DNA from: Paractinoplanes abujensis
Lineage (GTDB): Bacteria; Actinomycetota; Actinomycetes; Mycobacteriales; Micromonosporaceae
Length of the DNA stretch: 64,000 nt
Direction: 5' to 3'
NCBI RefSeq assembly: GCF_014204895.1
Contig: NZ_JACHMF010000001.1
Location: forward strand, 1,736,001 to 1,800,000
Part shown: positions 1-8,506 of the stretch, in pieces
How positions within the stretch are numbered: position 1 is the stretch's first letter
Layout: the number at the start of each line of letters is the position of its first letter
Notes under the pieces: generated by a model
The model's input: only the letters and a program-made list of their open reading frames with translations
Databases searched by the model: none
What the model was told of the DNA's origin: nothing
Translations under genes and position numbers: made by a program

Positions 1-675
1 ATCAACGACAAGTTCCCGGCCGACCCGGCGCCGTGGCAGCCCGGCAAGATCGAGTACATCACCGACGGCCTCCTGTTCGACATCGTGCACAACGGGCTCA
101 TCGAGAAGGACCCGCTCACGACGAACTGGGAGGGCTCCAAGCCGATGATCGCCACCGGCAAGGTCGCGACCATGCTGCTCGGCTCGTGGGCCGTGCCGCA
201 GATGAAGGCGGCCGCCACGGCGGCCGGCGCCGACCCGGACGACATCGCGTTCTGGCCGTTCCCGTATCAGACCGGCGGCACGTTCCACGCGCGCATCGAG
301 GGCGACTACAAGGCCGCCGTCTCGCGCAGTTCCGGCAACAAGGCGACCGCGCGGGCCTGGCTGGACTGGTTCGTCAACGAGTCGGGCTTCGCCGGCGACC
401 AGGAGGCGATCCCGCCCGCCGTCGGGCAGCCGCTGCCGGCCGGGCTGCAGGCTTTCCAGGACACCGGCGTCGAGCTGGTCGAACTGCCCGCCGCGACCAC
501 CAACGCGGGCAAGGAGGACGAGATCATCAAGGAGTCCGAGATCGACCTGGCCGGCCATATCTACCGCCAGAAGCTGGTCGACATCGCGCGCGGCGCGGCC
601 AAGGGCACCAAGGACTCGTACTTCGCCGACCTGAACAAGCGCTGGGGTGACGCACACTCGCGGGTCATGCGATGA
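1..675 (+). CDS. Sugar ABC transporter substrate-binding protein (3' part)
   Basis: This is the C-terminal 224 residues of an extracellular solute-binding protein; the 5' end lies outside the window and the frame is open from base 1. The visible part has the usual features of the MalE/UgpB-like family: a stretch around IATGKVATMLLGSWAVPQ (a hinge region), then AFWPFPY and a C-terminal helical region ending near KRWGDAHSRVMR. It would capture an oligosaccharide outside the membrane and deliver it to the two permeases that follow. The stop codon overlaps the next start as ATGA, so the genes are translationally coupled. The downstream beta-mannosidase and mannanase make manno-oligosaccharides the likely ligand; that substrate is inferred from context only. 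Confidence 0.9.
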   Translation: MNDKFPADPAPWQPGKIEYITDGLLFDIVHNGLIEKDPLTTNWEGSKPMIATGKVATMLLGSWAVPQMKAAATAAGADPDDIAFWPFPYQTGGTFHARIEGDYKAAVSRSSGNKATARAWLDWFVNESGFAGDQEAIPPAVGQPLPAGLQAFQDTGVELVELPAATTNAGKEDEIIKESEIDLAGHIYRQKLVDIARGAAKGTKDSYFADLNKRWGDAHSRVMR

Positions 676-1589
676 CGGCGCTGCTCTCGCCACCGCGGCC
701 CGAGGTCGCGACGAAACGACCCCCCAGGAAGAAGATTCCCGTCCACTGGTTCTACCTGGCGCCCGCGCTCATCCTGCTCATCACGTTCACCTACGTGCCG
801 GTGGGCAACATGGTCTGGTACAGCTTCCACAAGTGGGACGGGCTGAGCCCGGCCATGGACCCGGTGGGCTGGGACAACTACGTGCGGGTGTTCACCGACG
901 AGCGGTACTGGCGCGTGTTCCTGATCAGCTTGTACTACTTCGTCGCGTCGTTCGCGCAGATCGCCATCGCCCTGTACTTCGCGGTGATCCTGTCCTTCAG
1001 CACCCGGTTCCGCAATCTGTTCAAGGGCATTCTGTTCTTCCCGTATCTGCTCAACGGGGTCGCCGTCGGATTCGTCTTCCTGTACCTGTTCCAGCCCGGC
1101 GGCACCCTCGACAGCGTGCTGCGGCTGGCCGGGCTCGGGGAGCACGCGCGTTTGTGGCTGGGCGACCCGGACGTCGCGAACATCGCGCTCGCCGGCACGT
1201 CCGTGTGGCGGTTCACCGGGCTCAGTTTCGTGCTGTTCCTGGGCGCCATCCAGTCCATTCCGGGCGAGATCTACGAGGCGGCCGACCTGGACGGCGCGAA
1301 CCGCTGGCACCAGTTCCGCTACATCATCGCGCCGGGCATCCGCCGCATCATCAGCCTGAGCTTCATCCTGGCCATCTCGGGCAGCCTGGCCGTTTTCGAG
1401 ATCCCGTTCATCATGACCGGCGGCGCGAACGGCACCCGCACGTTCGTCATCCAGGCCTACGAGACGGCGTTCCAGTTCCGGCAGATCGGGCTGGCGTCGT
1501 CGATGGCCGTCGTCCTGCTCCTGCTGGTTCTGCTCATCACCTGGATCCAGCGCCGGCTCGTTCCCGACGACGAAGTGAGCCTGTCATGA
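672..1589 (+). CDS. Sugar ABC transporter permease (MalF/UgpA type)
   Basis: A 305-residue inner-membrane permease of the binding-protein-dependent carbohydrate uptake family. A basic N-terminus (RPPRKKIPVHW) precedes the first membrane helix at about residues 30-50, and about six hydrophobic segments follow. The cytoplasmic EAA loop that contacts the ATPase is visible as YEAADLDGANRWHQF. The ATG overlaps the previous stop by 4 bp and its own stop overlaps the next start by 4 bp. No ATPase gene is in the operon; actinomycete sugar importers often share an MsiK-type ATPase encoded elsewhere, which would explain its absence. Confidence 0.95.
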   Translation: MTALLSPPRPEVATKRPPRKKIPVHWFYLAPALILLITFTYVPVGNMVWYSFHKWDGLSPAMDPVGWDNYVRVFTDERYWRVFLISLYYFVASFAQIAIALYFAVILSFSTRFRNLFKGILFFPYLLNGVAVGFVFLYLFQPGGTLDSVLRLAGLGEHARLWLGDPDVANIALAGTSVWRFTGLSFVLFLGAIQSIPGEIYEAADLDGANRWHQFRYIIAPGIRRIISLSFILAISGSLAVFEIPFIMTGGANGTRTFVIQAYETAFQFRQIGLASSMAVVLLLLVLLITWIQRRLVPDDEVSLS

Positions 1590-2398
1590 CCCGATTCCTC
1601 AAGTACGTCTCCCTGGTCGGCGCCTCGGTGATCGTGCTCGGGCCGCTTGTCGTCGTCCTGTTCGCGGCGTTCAAAACGCACGCCGAATACGGCACGACGG
1701 GCCCACTGACACCGCCGCGGGACTGGTTCAATGTCGACAACTTCGCCACCGCCTGGTCGAAGGGGCACATGCTCCGGGGATTCTGGAACACCACCGTCAT
1801 CCTCGCGATCTCCCTGACCGGCACCGTTTTCGTGGGGACCCTGGCCGCGTACGCGATCAGCCGGTTCACCTTCGCCCTCAAGCGGCTGGTCCTGGGGTTG
1901 TTCCTGGTGGCCGCGCTCGTGCCCGGGGTGACCACCCAGGTGGCCACCTACCAGATCGTGAAGTCGATGGGCCTGGTCAACACCTCGGGGGCCGCGATCG
2001 TGCTGTTCCTGGGCACCGACATCGTCTCCGTCTACATCTTCCTCCAATTCATGTCGTCGATTCCGAGAAGCCTGGACGAGGCGGCGGTCATCGACGGTGC
2101 GAACCGGTTCACCGTCTATCGCAAAGTCATTCTGCCGCTGATGCGGCCGGCGATCGCGACGGTGGTGATCATCAAGGGAATCGCCATCTACAACGAGTTC
2201 TACATACCGTTTCTGTACATGCGCTCCCCGGAGCTCAATGTCATCTCGACCGCGCTGTTCCGCTTCAAGGGCCCGTACGGCGCGCAATGGGAGACCATCG
2301 CCGCCTGCACGATGATCGTCATCCTCCCGACGGTTGTCATCTTCCTGTTGCTGCAGCGCTTCATCTACAACGGCGTCACCGCGGGGGCCACGAAATGA
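1586..2398 (+). CDS. Sugar ABC transporter permease (MalG/UgpE type)
   Basis: A 270-residue inner-membrane permease, partner of the preceding MalF-like protein. It has an N-terminal helix (YVSLVGASVIVLGPLVVVLF), a periplasmic-side loop with WFNVDNFATAW, and the EAA loop DEAAVIDGANRFTVYRKV followed by PLMRPAIATV, all typical of MalG-type subunits. The ATG at 1586 overlaps the upstream stop by 4 bp, which decides the start over a longer in-frame opening that runs back through the previous gene. The pair should form the translocation channel for manno-oligosaccharides if the context is read correctly. Confidence 0.95.
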   Translation: MTRFLKYVSLVGASVIVLGPLVVVLFAAFKTHAEYGTTGPLTPPRDWFNVDNFATAWSKGHMLRGFWNTTVILAISLTGTVFVGTLAAYAISRFTFALKRLVLGLFLVAALVPGVTTQVATYQIVKSMGLVNTSGAAIVLFLGTDIVSVYIFLQFMSSIPRSLDEAAVIDGANRFTVYRKVILPLMRPAIATVVIIKGIAIYNEFYIPFLYMRSPELNVISTALFRFKGPYGAQWETIAACTMIVILPTVVIFLLLQRFIYNGVTAGATK

Positions 2399-4893
2399 GT
2401 GCGATGCGTACGACGGATCTGTCCGGCCCGTGGACCCTGAGCGGCCCGCCCGGTTCGCTCCCGGCGACGGTGCCCGGTTGTGTGCACACCGACCTGCTGA
2501 CCGCCGGCACCATTGTCGACCCGTTCCTGGGCGAGAACGAGAAGGCGGTGGACTGGGTCGGCCGCGCAAACTGGGTCTACGCGCGGGACGTCGCCTGGGA
2601 CGGGCCGCGCCCGGAACGGATCGACCTCGTTTTCGACGGGCTCGACACGGTGGCCGACATCGAGCTCGACGGTGTGGTGCTCGGGTCGGCGCGCAACATG
2701 CACCGCAGCTACCGGTTCGACGTGACCGAACTGGTCGGCGCGTCGGCGAGCCCGCTGCGTGTTCGGTTCACGTCCGCGTACGCGGAGGCTGAGCGTTTGC
2801 GCGCACAGCTGGGCGAGCGGCCGAACGCCTACCCGGAACCGTTCAACTTCGTGCGCAAGATGGCGTGCAGTTTCGGCTGGGACTGGGGTCCCACGCTGGT
2901 CACCGCGGGCATCTGGCGCGGCGTGCGGCTCGAGGGCTGGAGTGTCGCCCGCCTGAGCGAGGTCAAACCCTTGCTGACGTACGGATCCAGCCGCGGCCGG
3001 CTCGACCTGACCGTGGGCGTCGAGCGCGCATCATCGCGCACTTTGCGCATGCGCGTTCTGCTCGACGACCGGGTGCTGTTCGACGGCCCGTACGCGGAAA
3101 CGCTCACTTTCGACGTCGATGACGTGCAGCCGTGGCACCCGCGCGGCTACGGCCGGCCGCAGCTGTACGACCTGACCGTCGTGCTGCTCGACGGCGAGGC
3201 CGAACTGGACCGGTGGGAGCGGCGGACGGGCTTCCGCAGCGTCCACATCGATCAGACCGGTGGGCAGTTCGTGTTCCACGTCAACGGTGAAGCCGTACTC
3301 GTCAAGGGCGTCAACTGGATCCCCGACGACATCTTCCCGGCCCGGATGACCCGGGAGCGCTACGCCCTGCGGCTGGGCCAGGCGGCCGCGGCGGGCGTCA
3401 ACATGGTGCGCGTCTGGGGCGGCGGCCTCTACGAGAGCCGCGACTTCTACGAGGTGTGCGACGAACTCGGGCTGCTGGTGTGGCAGGACTTCCTGTTCGC
3501 GTGTGCCTGCTATCCGGAGGAGGAGCCGCTGCACTCCGAGGTCGTGGCCGAGGCGCGCGAGAACGTGGTCCGCCTGGCGCCGCACCCCAGCCTGGTCGCG
3601 TGGAACGGCAACAACGAGAACCTGTGGCTGCACGGGGCCGACAACTGGGACTCCCGGCCCGGCGGCGACCTGAGCTGGGGCGAGACCTACTACCTGAAGA
3701 CGCTGCCCGACATCGTGGCCGAGGCCGACCCGACACGGCCGTACATGGCCGGCAGCCCGTGGTCGGGCTCGTGGGAGCACGAACCGAACGACGTGGACCA
3801 CGGCACGTTCCACTCCTGGGATGTGTGGAACCGCGAGGACTACCTGCACTACCGCGACTCGGCGCCGCGTTTCGTGGCCGAGTTCGGCTGGCAGGCGCCC
3901 CCGGCCTGGCGCACGCTGCGCGAAGCGGTCACCGACGAGCCGATGCGCCCCGACTCGCCCGGCGTGCTGCACCACCAGAAGGCGATCGACGGCAACGGCA
4001 AACTCGCGCGCGGCCTGGACGCGCACTTCCCGGCGCCGAGCAGCACCGAGGCCTGGCACTACCTGACCCAGCTCAACCAGGTGCGTGCGGTCCGCACGGG
4101 AATCGCGCACTGGCGCTCCCATTGGCCGCACACCGCGGGCACCATCCTGTGGCAGCTCAACGACCTGTGGCCGGTCATCTCGTGGGCCGCCATCGACGGC
4201 GCGGGACGCCTCAAACCGCTCTACTTCGAGCTGGCTTCCCTGTACGCGCCGCGCACGGTGACGATCCAGCCGCGTGACGGCGAGTTGGTCGTCGCGCTCA
4301 TGAACGACGATGCGCAACCTTGGACGGACGTTGCGCACATTGCGCGTCCGGACCGTTCGGGTGCTGCGCACGACGTGCTCGAAGTGCCGTTCGAGGTCCC
4401 TCCGCGCTCGAACCTGCTCCTCCCTGTCCCGGCCGGTCCGGTCGCCGTGGAGTCGCGGGGTGCGTTCCCGGACGGGCGGAGCGTGCCGGGCTCGCCGGGC
4501 GGGAACCCCTCGGTTGTCCTCGTCGCGGAGGCGGGAGGCGTACGGGATCTGTGGTTCTTCTCCGACTTCGACCTGGCCGATCCCGGGTTGGGCGTGAGCG
4601 TGGTGGCCGTCGAGGGCGGGCTGGATGTGACCGTACGGGCGGACGGGCTCGCTCGGGACGTGCTGCTTCAGGCCGATCGGATGCATGCGCGGGCAACCGT
4701 CGACCGCGGGTTCGTGACGCTGCTTCCCGGCGAGTCGACCGTCTTCCACGTACGGGGCCCGGCCGCGCTCGACCCGGCCCTGGTCGAGGCGCCCTGGGTC
4801 CTGACCGACTTGTCCACGGTGCTGCGCGAACAGCACGCGCGTGCAGCTCCGGCCATCGATTCCGCGGACCCGCACCGGTCCCGCGGTGAGTGA
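2395..4893 (+). CDS. Beta-mannosidase, glycoside hydrolase family 2
   Basis: An 832-residue protein with no signal peptide, so it should act in the cytoplasm on imported manno-oligosaccharides, releasing mannose from the non-reducing end. The N-terminal sugar-binding domain carries the family signature VPGCVHTDLLTAG, and the GH2 TIM-barrel region has WIPDDIFPAR and VRVWGGGLYE. The acid/base Glu is E408 in WNGNNENLW and the nucleophile is E496 in VAEFGWQAP. The start ATG overlaps the permease stop by 4 bp. The length fits bacterial beta-mannosidases (about 820-860 residues). Together with the adjacent mannanase it completes a mannan degradation route. Confidence 0.95.
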   Translation: MSAMRTTDLSGPWTLSGPPGSLPATVPGCVHTDLLTAGTIVDPFLGENEKAVDWVGRANWVYARDVAWDGPRPERIDLVFDGLDTVADIELDGVVLGSARNMHRSYRFDVTELVGASASPLRVRFTSAYAEAERLRAQLGERPNAYPEPFNFVRKMACSFGWDWGPTLVTAGIWRGVRLEGWSVARLSEVKPLLTYGSSRGRLDLTVGVERASSRTLRMRVLLDDRVLFDGPYAETLTFDVDDVQPWHPRGYGRPQLYDLTVVLLDGEAELDRWERRTGFRSVHIDQTGGQFVFHVNGEAVLVKGVNWIPDDIFPARMTRERYALRLGQAAAAGVNMVRVWGGGLYESRDFYEVCDELGLLVWQDFLFACACYPEEEPLHSEVVAEARENVVRLAPHPSLVAWNGNNENLWLHGADNWDSRPGGDLSWGETYYLKTLPDIVAEADPTRPYMAGSPWSGSWEHEPNDVDHGTFHSWDVWNREDYLHYRDSAPRFVAEFGWQAPPAWRTLREAVTDEPMRPDSPGVLHHQKAIDGNGKLARGLDAHFPAPSSTEAWHYLTQLNQVRAVRTGIAHWRSHWPHTAGTILWQLNDLWPVISWAAIDGAGRLKPLYFELASLYAPRTVTIQPRDGELVVALMNDDAQPWTDVAHIARPDRSGAAHDVLEVPFEVPPRSNLLLPVPAGPVAVESRGAFPDGRSVPGSPGGNPSVVLVAEAGGVRDLWFFSDFDLADPGLGVSVVAVEGGLDVTVRADGLARDVLLQADRMHARATVDRGFVTLLPGESTVFHVRGPAALDPALVEAPWVLTDLSTVLREQHARAAPAIDSADPHRSRGE

Positions 4894-4926
4894 AAGTCCG
4901 TCCCCCAACGGAAAGGAATCCCCTCC

Positions 4927-5922
4927 ATGAGGAAGTACCGACCGGTCATGGCCGTCGGCGCCGTCACGGCGCTGCTCGGTGCGGGCATGGTCCATCAGGC
5001 GACGAGCGCTTCGGCGTTCGCGGCCACCCCGAAGTCGACGGTTATCAACTATCTGCGGTCGATCAGCGGGACCTCGATCGTGTCCGGGCAGCACAACAAG
5101 GAACCGGCCGCCGCTCCGGGTGCGTACACGCAGCAGGTGCACGACGTCACCGGGCAATGGCCGGGGCTGTGGGGCGGCGACATGATGTTCCGCTCCGACG
5201 ACGTGAACAACCGGCAGCGCGTGATCGATCAGGCCAAGACGGAATGGCGCAACGGATCCCTCGTCGCGCTCACCTGGCATGCGTGTTCGCCCACCGTCGG
5301 GCGGACGTGTGAGTTCGAGGGCGGCGTCAAGACGCGCATCTCGGACAGCCAGTTCCAGCAGGTCGTCACCGGTGGCACCGCGCTCAGTCAGACGTGGCGC
5401 AGCCGGATGGCCGAAGTGGTGCCCTACCTGCGCCAGCTCAAGGACGCCGGGGTGCCGGTGCTGTGGCGGCCGTTCCACGAGATGAACGAGACGTGGAACT
5501 GGTGGGGCGGCCGCCCCGGCGCCAACGGCGGCGCGAAGATCTTCCAGCAGATGAAGGACTACTTCGACAGCCAGGGCCTGGACAACCTGATCTGGGTCTG
5601 GAACGTGCAGGACAACCCGGCCGGCGGCTGGTCGCAGTACTACCCGGGCAGCGGCTACGCCGACGTGGTGTCGCTCGACGCCTGGTACAAGGCGTACCCG
5701 TCGGCGGCGGACTACCAGCAGATCCAGACGATCGCGGCCGGCAAGCCGATCGCGCTCGCCGAGCTGGGCAAGGTGCCCGACGCCAGGTTGCTGACGTCGC
5801 AGCCGCGGTGGGCGTACTTCATGGTGTGGTCCGAGCAGCTGCGCGGCAACAACTCGAACGCCGAGATCCAGGCCGGCTACTTCCATCCGCGAGTGCTCAA
5901 CCAGGGCGAGGTTCGTTTCTGA
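4927..5922 (+). CDS. Secreted beta-mannanase, glycoside hydrolase family 26
   Basis: A 331-residue exported enzyme that should cut beta-1,4-mannan backbones outside the cell and feed oligosaccharides to the adjacent ABC importer. The N-terminus is a signal peptide (MRKY, then a hydrophobic core, predicted cleavage near residue 32 after ASAFA). The GH26 features are ISGTSIVSGQHNKEP, the acid/base E185 in WRPFHEMNETWNWW and the likely nucleophile E279 in IALAELGK. The GGAAAGGA-like ribosome site lies about 10 bp before the ATG, 33 bp after the mannosidase stop. There is no carbohydrate-binding module. It is the last gene of the operon, followed by a strong terminator hairpin. Confidence 0.93.
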   Translation: MRKYRPVMAVGAVTALLGAGMVHQATSASAFAATPKSTVINYLRSISGTSIVSGQHNKEPAAAPGAYTQQVHDVTGQWPGLWGGDMMFRSDDVNNRQRVIDQAKTEWRNGSLVALTWHACSPTVGRTCEFEGGVKTRISDSQFQQVVTGGTALSQTWRSRMAEVVPYLRQLKDAGVPVLWRPFHEMNETWNWWGGRPGANGGAKIFQQMKDYFDSQGLDNLIWVWNVQDNPAGGWSQYYPGSGYADVVSLDAWYKAYPSAADYQQIQTIAAGKPIALAELGKVPDARLLTSQPRWAYFMVWSEQLRGNNSNAEIQAGYFHPRVLNQGEVRF

Positions 5923-5949
5923 GCGTGCGCCCGTGTGCGCCCGCGTTCG

Positions 5950-5980
5950 GCCGCGGAGGTGTTCCCCCCACCTCCGCGGC
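5950..5980 (+). terminator. Intrinsic terminator hairpin after the mannan operon
   Basis: A perfect 12-bp stem, GCCGCGGAGGTG (5950-5961) pairing with CACCTCCGCGGC (5969-5980), closes a 7-base loop of TTCCCCC. It lies 27 bp after the mannanase stop and ends 12 bp before the next gene. No U-tract follows, as is usual for actinobacterial hairpin terminators. Confidence 0.8.
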
Positions 5981-5992
5981 TAAGCTCGTACG

Positions 5993-6706
5993 GTGTTCTC
6001 GCCCCGAGGTCCGTCATTGCGCGAACTGACCGTGCAGGCGCTGTCGTCGGTCGAACGCGGCTACGACCTGCTCGCGCCCAAGTTCGACCACACCCCCTTC
6101 CGGACGCCGGACGGCATCATCGAGGCGACCGCCGAGGCGCTGGCCGAGCGGGGGCCGTTCGACGCGGGCCTCGACGTCTGCTGCGGCACCGGCGCGGGGC
6201 TGACGGTGCTGCGGGCGGTGTGTCAGGGACCGATCACCGGTGTCGACTTCAGCGCGGGCATGCTCGCTGAGGCCGGGAACCAGCATCCGGGCGCCACGCT
6301 CGTCCGTGCCGATGTGCGCGCGTTGCCGTTCGAGCCGAGCTTCGACCTGGCCGTCAGCTTCGGCGCGCTCGGCCATTTCCTGCCCGAGGAACGACCGGCC
6401 CTGTTCGAGGGTGTGCACCGGGCGCTCAAACCGGGCGGGTTGTTCGCCTTCGCGATCGGTGAGCCGCCGCCGATGACGTCAATCGCACACTGGGTGCTGC
6501 TCGGTTTCGACGGAGTGATGCGCGTGCGCAACGCCGTGTGGCGTCCGCCGTTCGTCATGTACTACCGCACGACGCCCCTGCCCGCGCTCCGCAAGGACCT
6601 GACCGCGGCCGGCTTCGCCGTCGAGATCGAGGCCCTGGAGACAATGGGCCGCCGCGGCGACGGCACCCCGCGCTGCTGGCTCGTGCTGGCCCGCCGGGCC
6701 GCCTGA
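5993..6706 (+). CDS. Class I SAM-dependent methyltransferase
   Basis: A 237-residue soluble protein with a Rossmann-type methyltransferase core. Motif I is GLDVCCGTGAG (about residues 56-66), followed by the acidic SAM-ribose position in TGVDFSAGML, then LVRADVRALPF (motif II/III) and LKPGGLFAFAIGEPPP. This arrangement matches the UbiE/Methyltransf_11 group. The substrate cannot be told. The GTG at 5993 is preceded by the terminator of the mannan operon, so transcription probably starts in the 12-bp gap or reads through. It converges with the flavoprotein gene on the other strand. Confidence 0.85.
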   Translation: MFSPRGPSLRELTVQALSSVERGYDLLAPKFDHTPFRTPDGIIEATAEALAERGPFDAGLDVCCGTGAGLTVLRAVCQGPITGVDFSAGMLAEAGNQHPGATLVRADVRALPFEPSFDLAVSFGALGHFLPEERPALFEGVHRALKPGGLFAFAIGEPPPMTSIAHWVLLGFDGVMRVRNAVWRPPFVMYYRTTPLPALRKDLTAAGFAVEIEALETMGRRGDGTPRCWLVLARRAA

Positions 6707-6739
6707 CGCCCGGCCGGCCTGCGGCGGCGCGATCCCGCC

Positions 6740-6831
6740 CGGCGGGCCGCCCGCTGCGGCCGGGTCGAGGCGGCCAGCTTCCCGGCGGCGGGCCGCCCGC
6801 TGCGGCCGGGTTCAGGCGGTCAGCTTCCCGG
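6740..6831. repeat. 46-bp tandem duplication covering a gene 3' end
   Basis: Bases 6740-6785 and 6786-6831 are two copies of the same 46-bp segment with about three differences (for example GTCGAGGCGGCC versus GTTCAGGCGGTC). The second copy contains the stop codon and last codons of the flavoprotein gene on the minus strand, so its 3' end has been duplicated into the spacer. The segment is very GC-rich and self-complementary. Confidence 0.8.
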
Positions 6832-8443
6832 CGGCGTGCCGGGCCGCCGTGTAGCCGAAGCTCAACCCCTGGCCGATGGTGGCGCCCGGCCCCGGATACA
6901 CCCGGCCGAAGGCGTTGCCGGCCGCGTTGCCCGTGGCGTACAGGCCCTCGATCACGCTGCCGTCGGGGCGCAACGCCCGGGCGAAACCGTCGGCCCGGAT
7001 CCCGCCGCACGTGCCGAGGTCGCCCGGCACCACCTGCACGGCGTAGAACGGGCCCCGGTCGATCGGGCCCAGGCACGGGTTGGGCCCGATCGTGGGGTCG
7101 CCGTAATACCGGTCGTAGGCGCTGTCGCCGCGGTGGAAGTCGTCGTCGCGACCCGCGGCGGCCTGCGCGTTGAAGCGTTCGACGGTGGCCGGCAGCTCGG
7201 TCAGCCCCAGTTGCGCGGCCAGGTCGTCGAGCGTCGGGGCCTGGGCCGCGAGCCCGCTGTCGTACCAGGCCCGGGGCAGCGGCTGCCGTGGGAAGACGCT
7301 GCCGGCGAAGACGTACCGGTTGCGGTAGCGCTGGTCGAAGATCATCCACACCGGCAGCTGCTGCTGGATCATGATCTGGCCCGCGCTCATGTAGTTGACG
7401 GCCTCGTTCATGAAGCGCCGTCCCTGCTGGTCCACGATGATCTGGCCGGGCAGGGACCGCTCGGCCAGCAGCGGGCCGGGCATGGGGCCGGGCACCGGCA
7501 CGGCCGGGAACCACCACGCCTCGTTCATGAAGGCCAGGTCGGCCCCGGCGGCCCGGGCGATCGGCAGCACGTCACCGGTGTTCTCGGGGTTGCCCAGGCA
7601 CCAGTCCGTGTCGAGCTGCGGCGACTGGTGCTCGTGGCGCAGCGCCCGGTTGCGGTCGAAACCGCCCGCCGACAGGAGCACCCCACGCGCCGCCCGTACG
7701 GTCTCGTCCTGGCCGTTTCTGGTCACCACCACGCCGCAGACCCGGCCGTCCTCGATCACCAGGTCCTTGAGCGGGGATTCGAACCAGACGGGGATCTTCG
7801 CGGCGCGCACCCCGGCGAACAGGCCCGCCGCCAGCGCGCTGCCACCGGCCACGTATTCGCGCCGGATCGCCAGGCCGCCCACCCCCAGGCCGAGCAGCCG
7901 GGCCGCGGTGACGATGCCGCGCGGGTGGCGGGCCACGAGGTTCAGCCACTTGTACGTGCGCCCGGTGACCGGCATCGGGAAGGGCGCGGCCAGCGCGGCC
8001 GGGCGCAAGCGGGCGCGGTCGGCGCCCAGCCGCCGTACGTCGAAAGGTTGGGGCTCCATCGCGCGGCCGGTCGCCGAGCCGCCGGGCAGCTCGGGGAAGT
8101 AGTCGGCGTAGCCGGTCATCCACTGGAAGCGCAGCGGAGTGCGGCGCCGCAGCAGGTCCACGGCGGCCGGGCCGTGCGCGAGGTGCGTCTGCCAGCGCTC
8201 CTCGGGGGTCTCGCCGGCCGTCACGTGACGCAGATATTCGCGGGCGCGCTCGCTGGAGTCGGCCACCCCGGCCTCGCGCAGCAACGCGTTGCCCGGCACC
8301 CAGAAACCACCGCCGGAAAGCGCGGTGGAACCGCCGAAATAGTGCGATTTCTCGACGATCAGCACGGACAGGCCGGCCTCGGCGGCCGCCAGCGCCGCCA
8401 TCATGCCCGTCCCCGAACCCACGACCACGAAGTCGACGTCCAT
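6812..8443 (-). CDS. FAD-dependent oxidoreductase, 3-ketosteroid dehydrogenase (KstD)-like
   Basis: A 543-residue flavoprotein of the fumarate reductase/3-oxosteroid-1-dehydrogenase superfamily. The N-terminal ADP-binding fold is VVVGSGTGMMAALAAAEAG (residues 6-24), followed by EKSHYFGGSTALSGGGFWVPGN, the FAD contact typical of KstD-type enzymes. The C-terminal FAD loop is YATGNAAGNAFGRVYPGPG with ATIGQGLSFGYTAA at the end. These features fit steroid or related cyclic-ketone dehydrogenation in the cytoplasm, though the real substrate is not shown. It is divergent from a TetR regulator with a palindrome between them, so that regulator probably controls it. Its 3' end is tandemly duplicated. 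Confidence 0.88.
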   Translation of the reverse strand: MDVDFVVVGSGTGMMAALAAAEAGLSVLIVEKSHYFGGSTALSGGGFWVPGNALLREAGVADSSERAREYLRHVTAGETPEERWQTHLAHGPAAVDLLRRRTPLRFQWMTGYADYFPELPGGSATGRAMEPQPFDVRRLGADRARLRPAALAAPFPMPVTGRTYKWLNLVARHPRGIVTAARLLGLGVGGLAIRREYVAGGSALAAGLFAGVRAAKIPVWFESPLKDLVIEDGRVCGVVVTRNGQDETVRAARGVLLSAGGFDRNRALRHEHQSPQLDTDWCLGNPENTGDVLPIARAAGADLAFMNEAWWFPAVPVPGPMPGPLLAERSLPGQIIVDQQGRRFMNEAVNYMSAGQIMIQQQLPVWMIFDQRYRNRYVFAGSVFPRQPLPRAWYDSGLAAQAPTLDDLAAQLGLTELPATVERFNAQAAAGRDDDFHRGDSAYDRYYGDPTIGPNPCLGPIDRGPFYAVQVVPGDLGTCGGIRADGFARALRPDGSVIEGLYATGNAAGNAFGRVYPGPGATIGQGLSFGYTAARHAAGKLTA

Positions 8444-8473
8444 GGTCCGACGCTAGGCGCGCCGCCCGCGAAA

Positions 8474-8490
8474 GGCAACGGTCTGTTGCC
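8474..8490. promoter_or_regulatory. Palindromic TetR operator candidate
   Basis: GGCAAC-GGTCT-GTTGCC is a perfect 6-bp inverted repeat with a 5-bp centre, placed in the 63-bp spacer between the divergent flavoprotein and TetR genes. Its position 17 bp before the TetR start fits autoregulation. It does not match the published KstR consensus as I know it. Confidence 0.6.
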
Positions 8491-8506
8491 ATTGCAGAAT
8501 GAGGGC

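Noticed and set aside
3031..5886. A 951-codon open frame antisense to the beta-mannosidase and mannanase genes
   Set aside because: In such GC-rich DNA long antisense frames are expected. It lacks any domain, is Arg/Gly/His-rich, and both sense genes have clear catalytic motifs.
6836..8506. Upstream in-frame extension of the TetR gene, antisense to the KstD-like flavoprotein gene
   Set aside because: The extension shows no protein features and the TetR domain begins exactly at the ATG at 8507 after the operator-bearing spacer.
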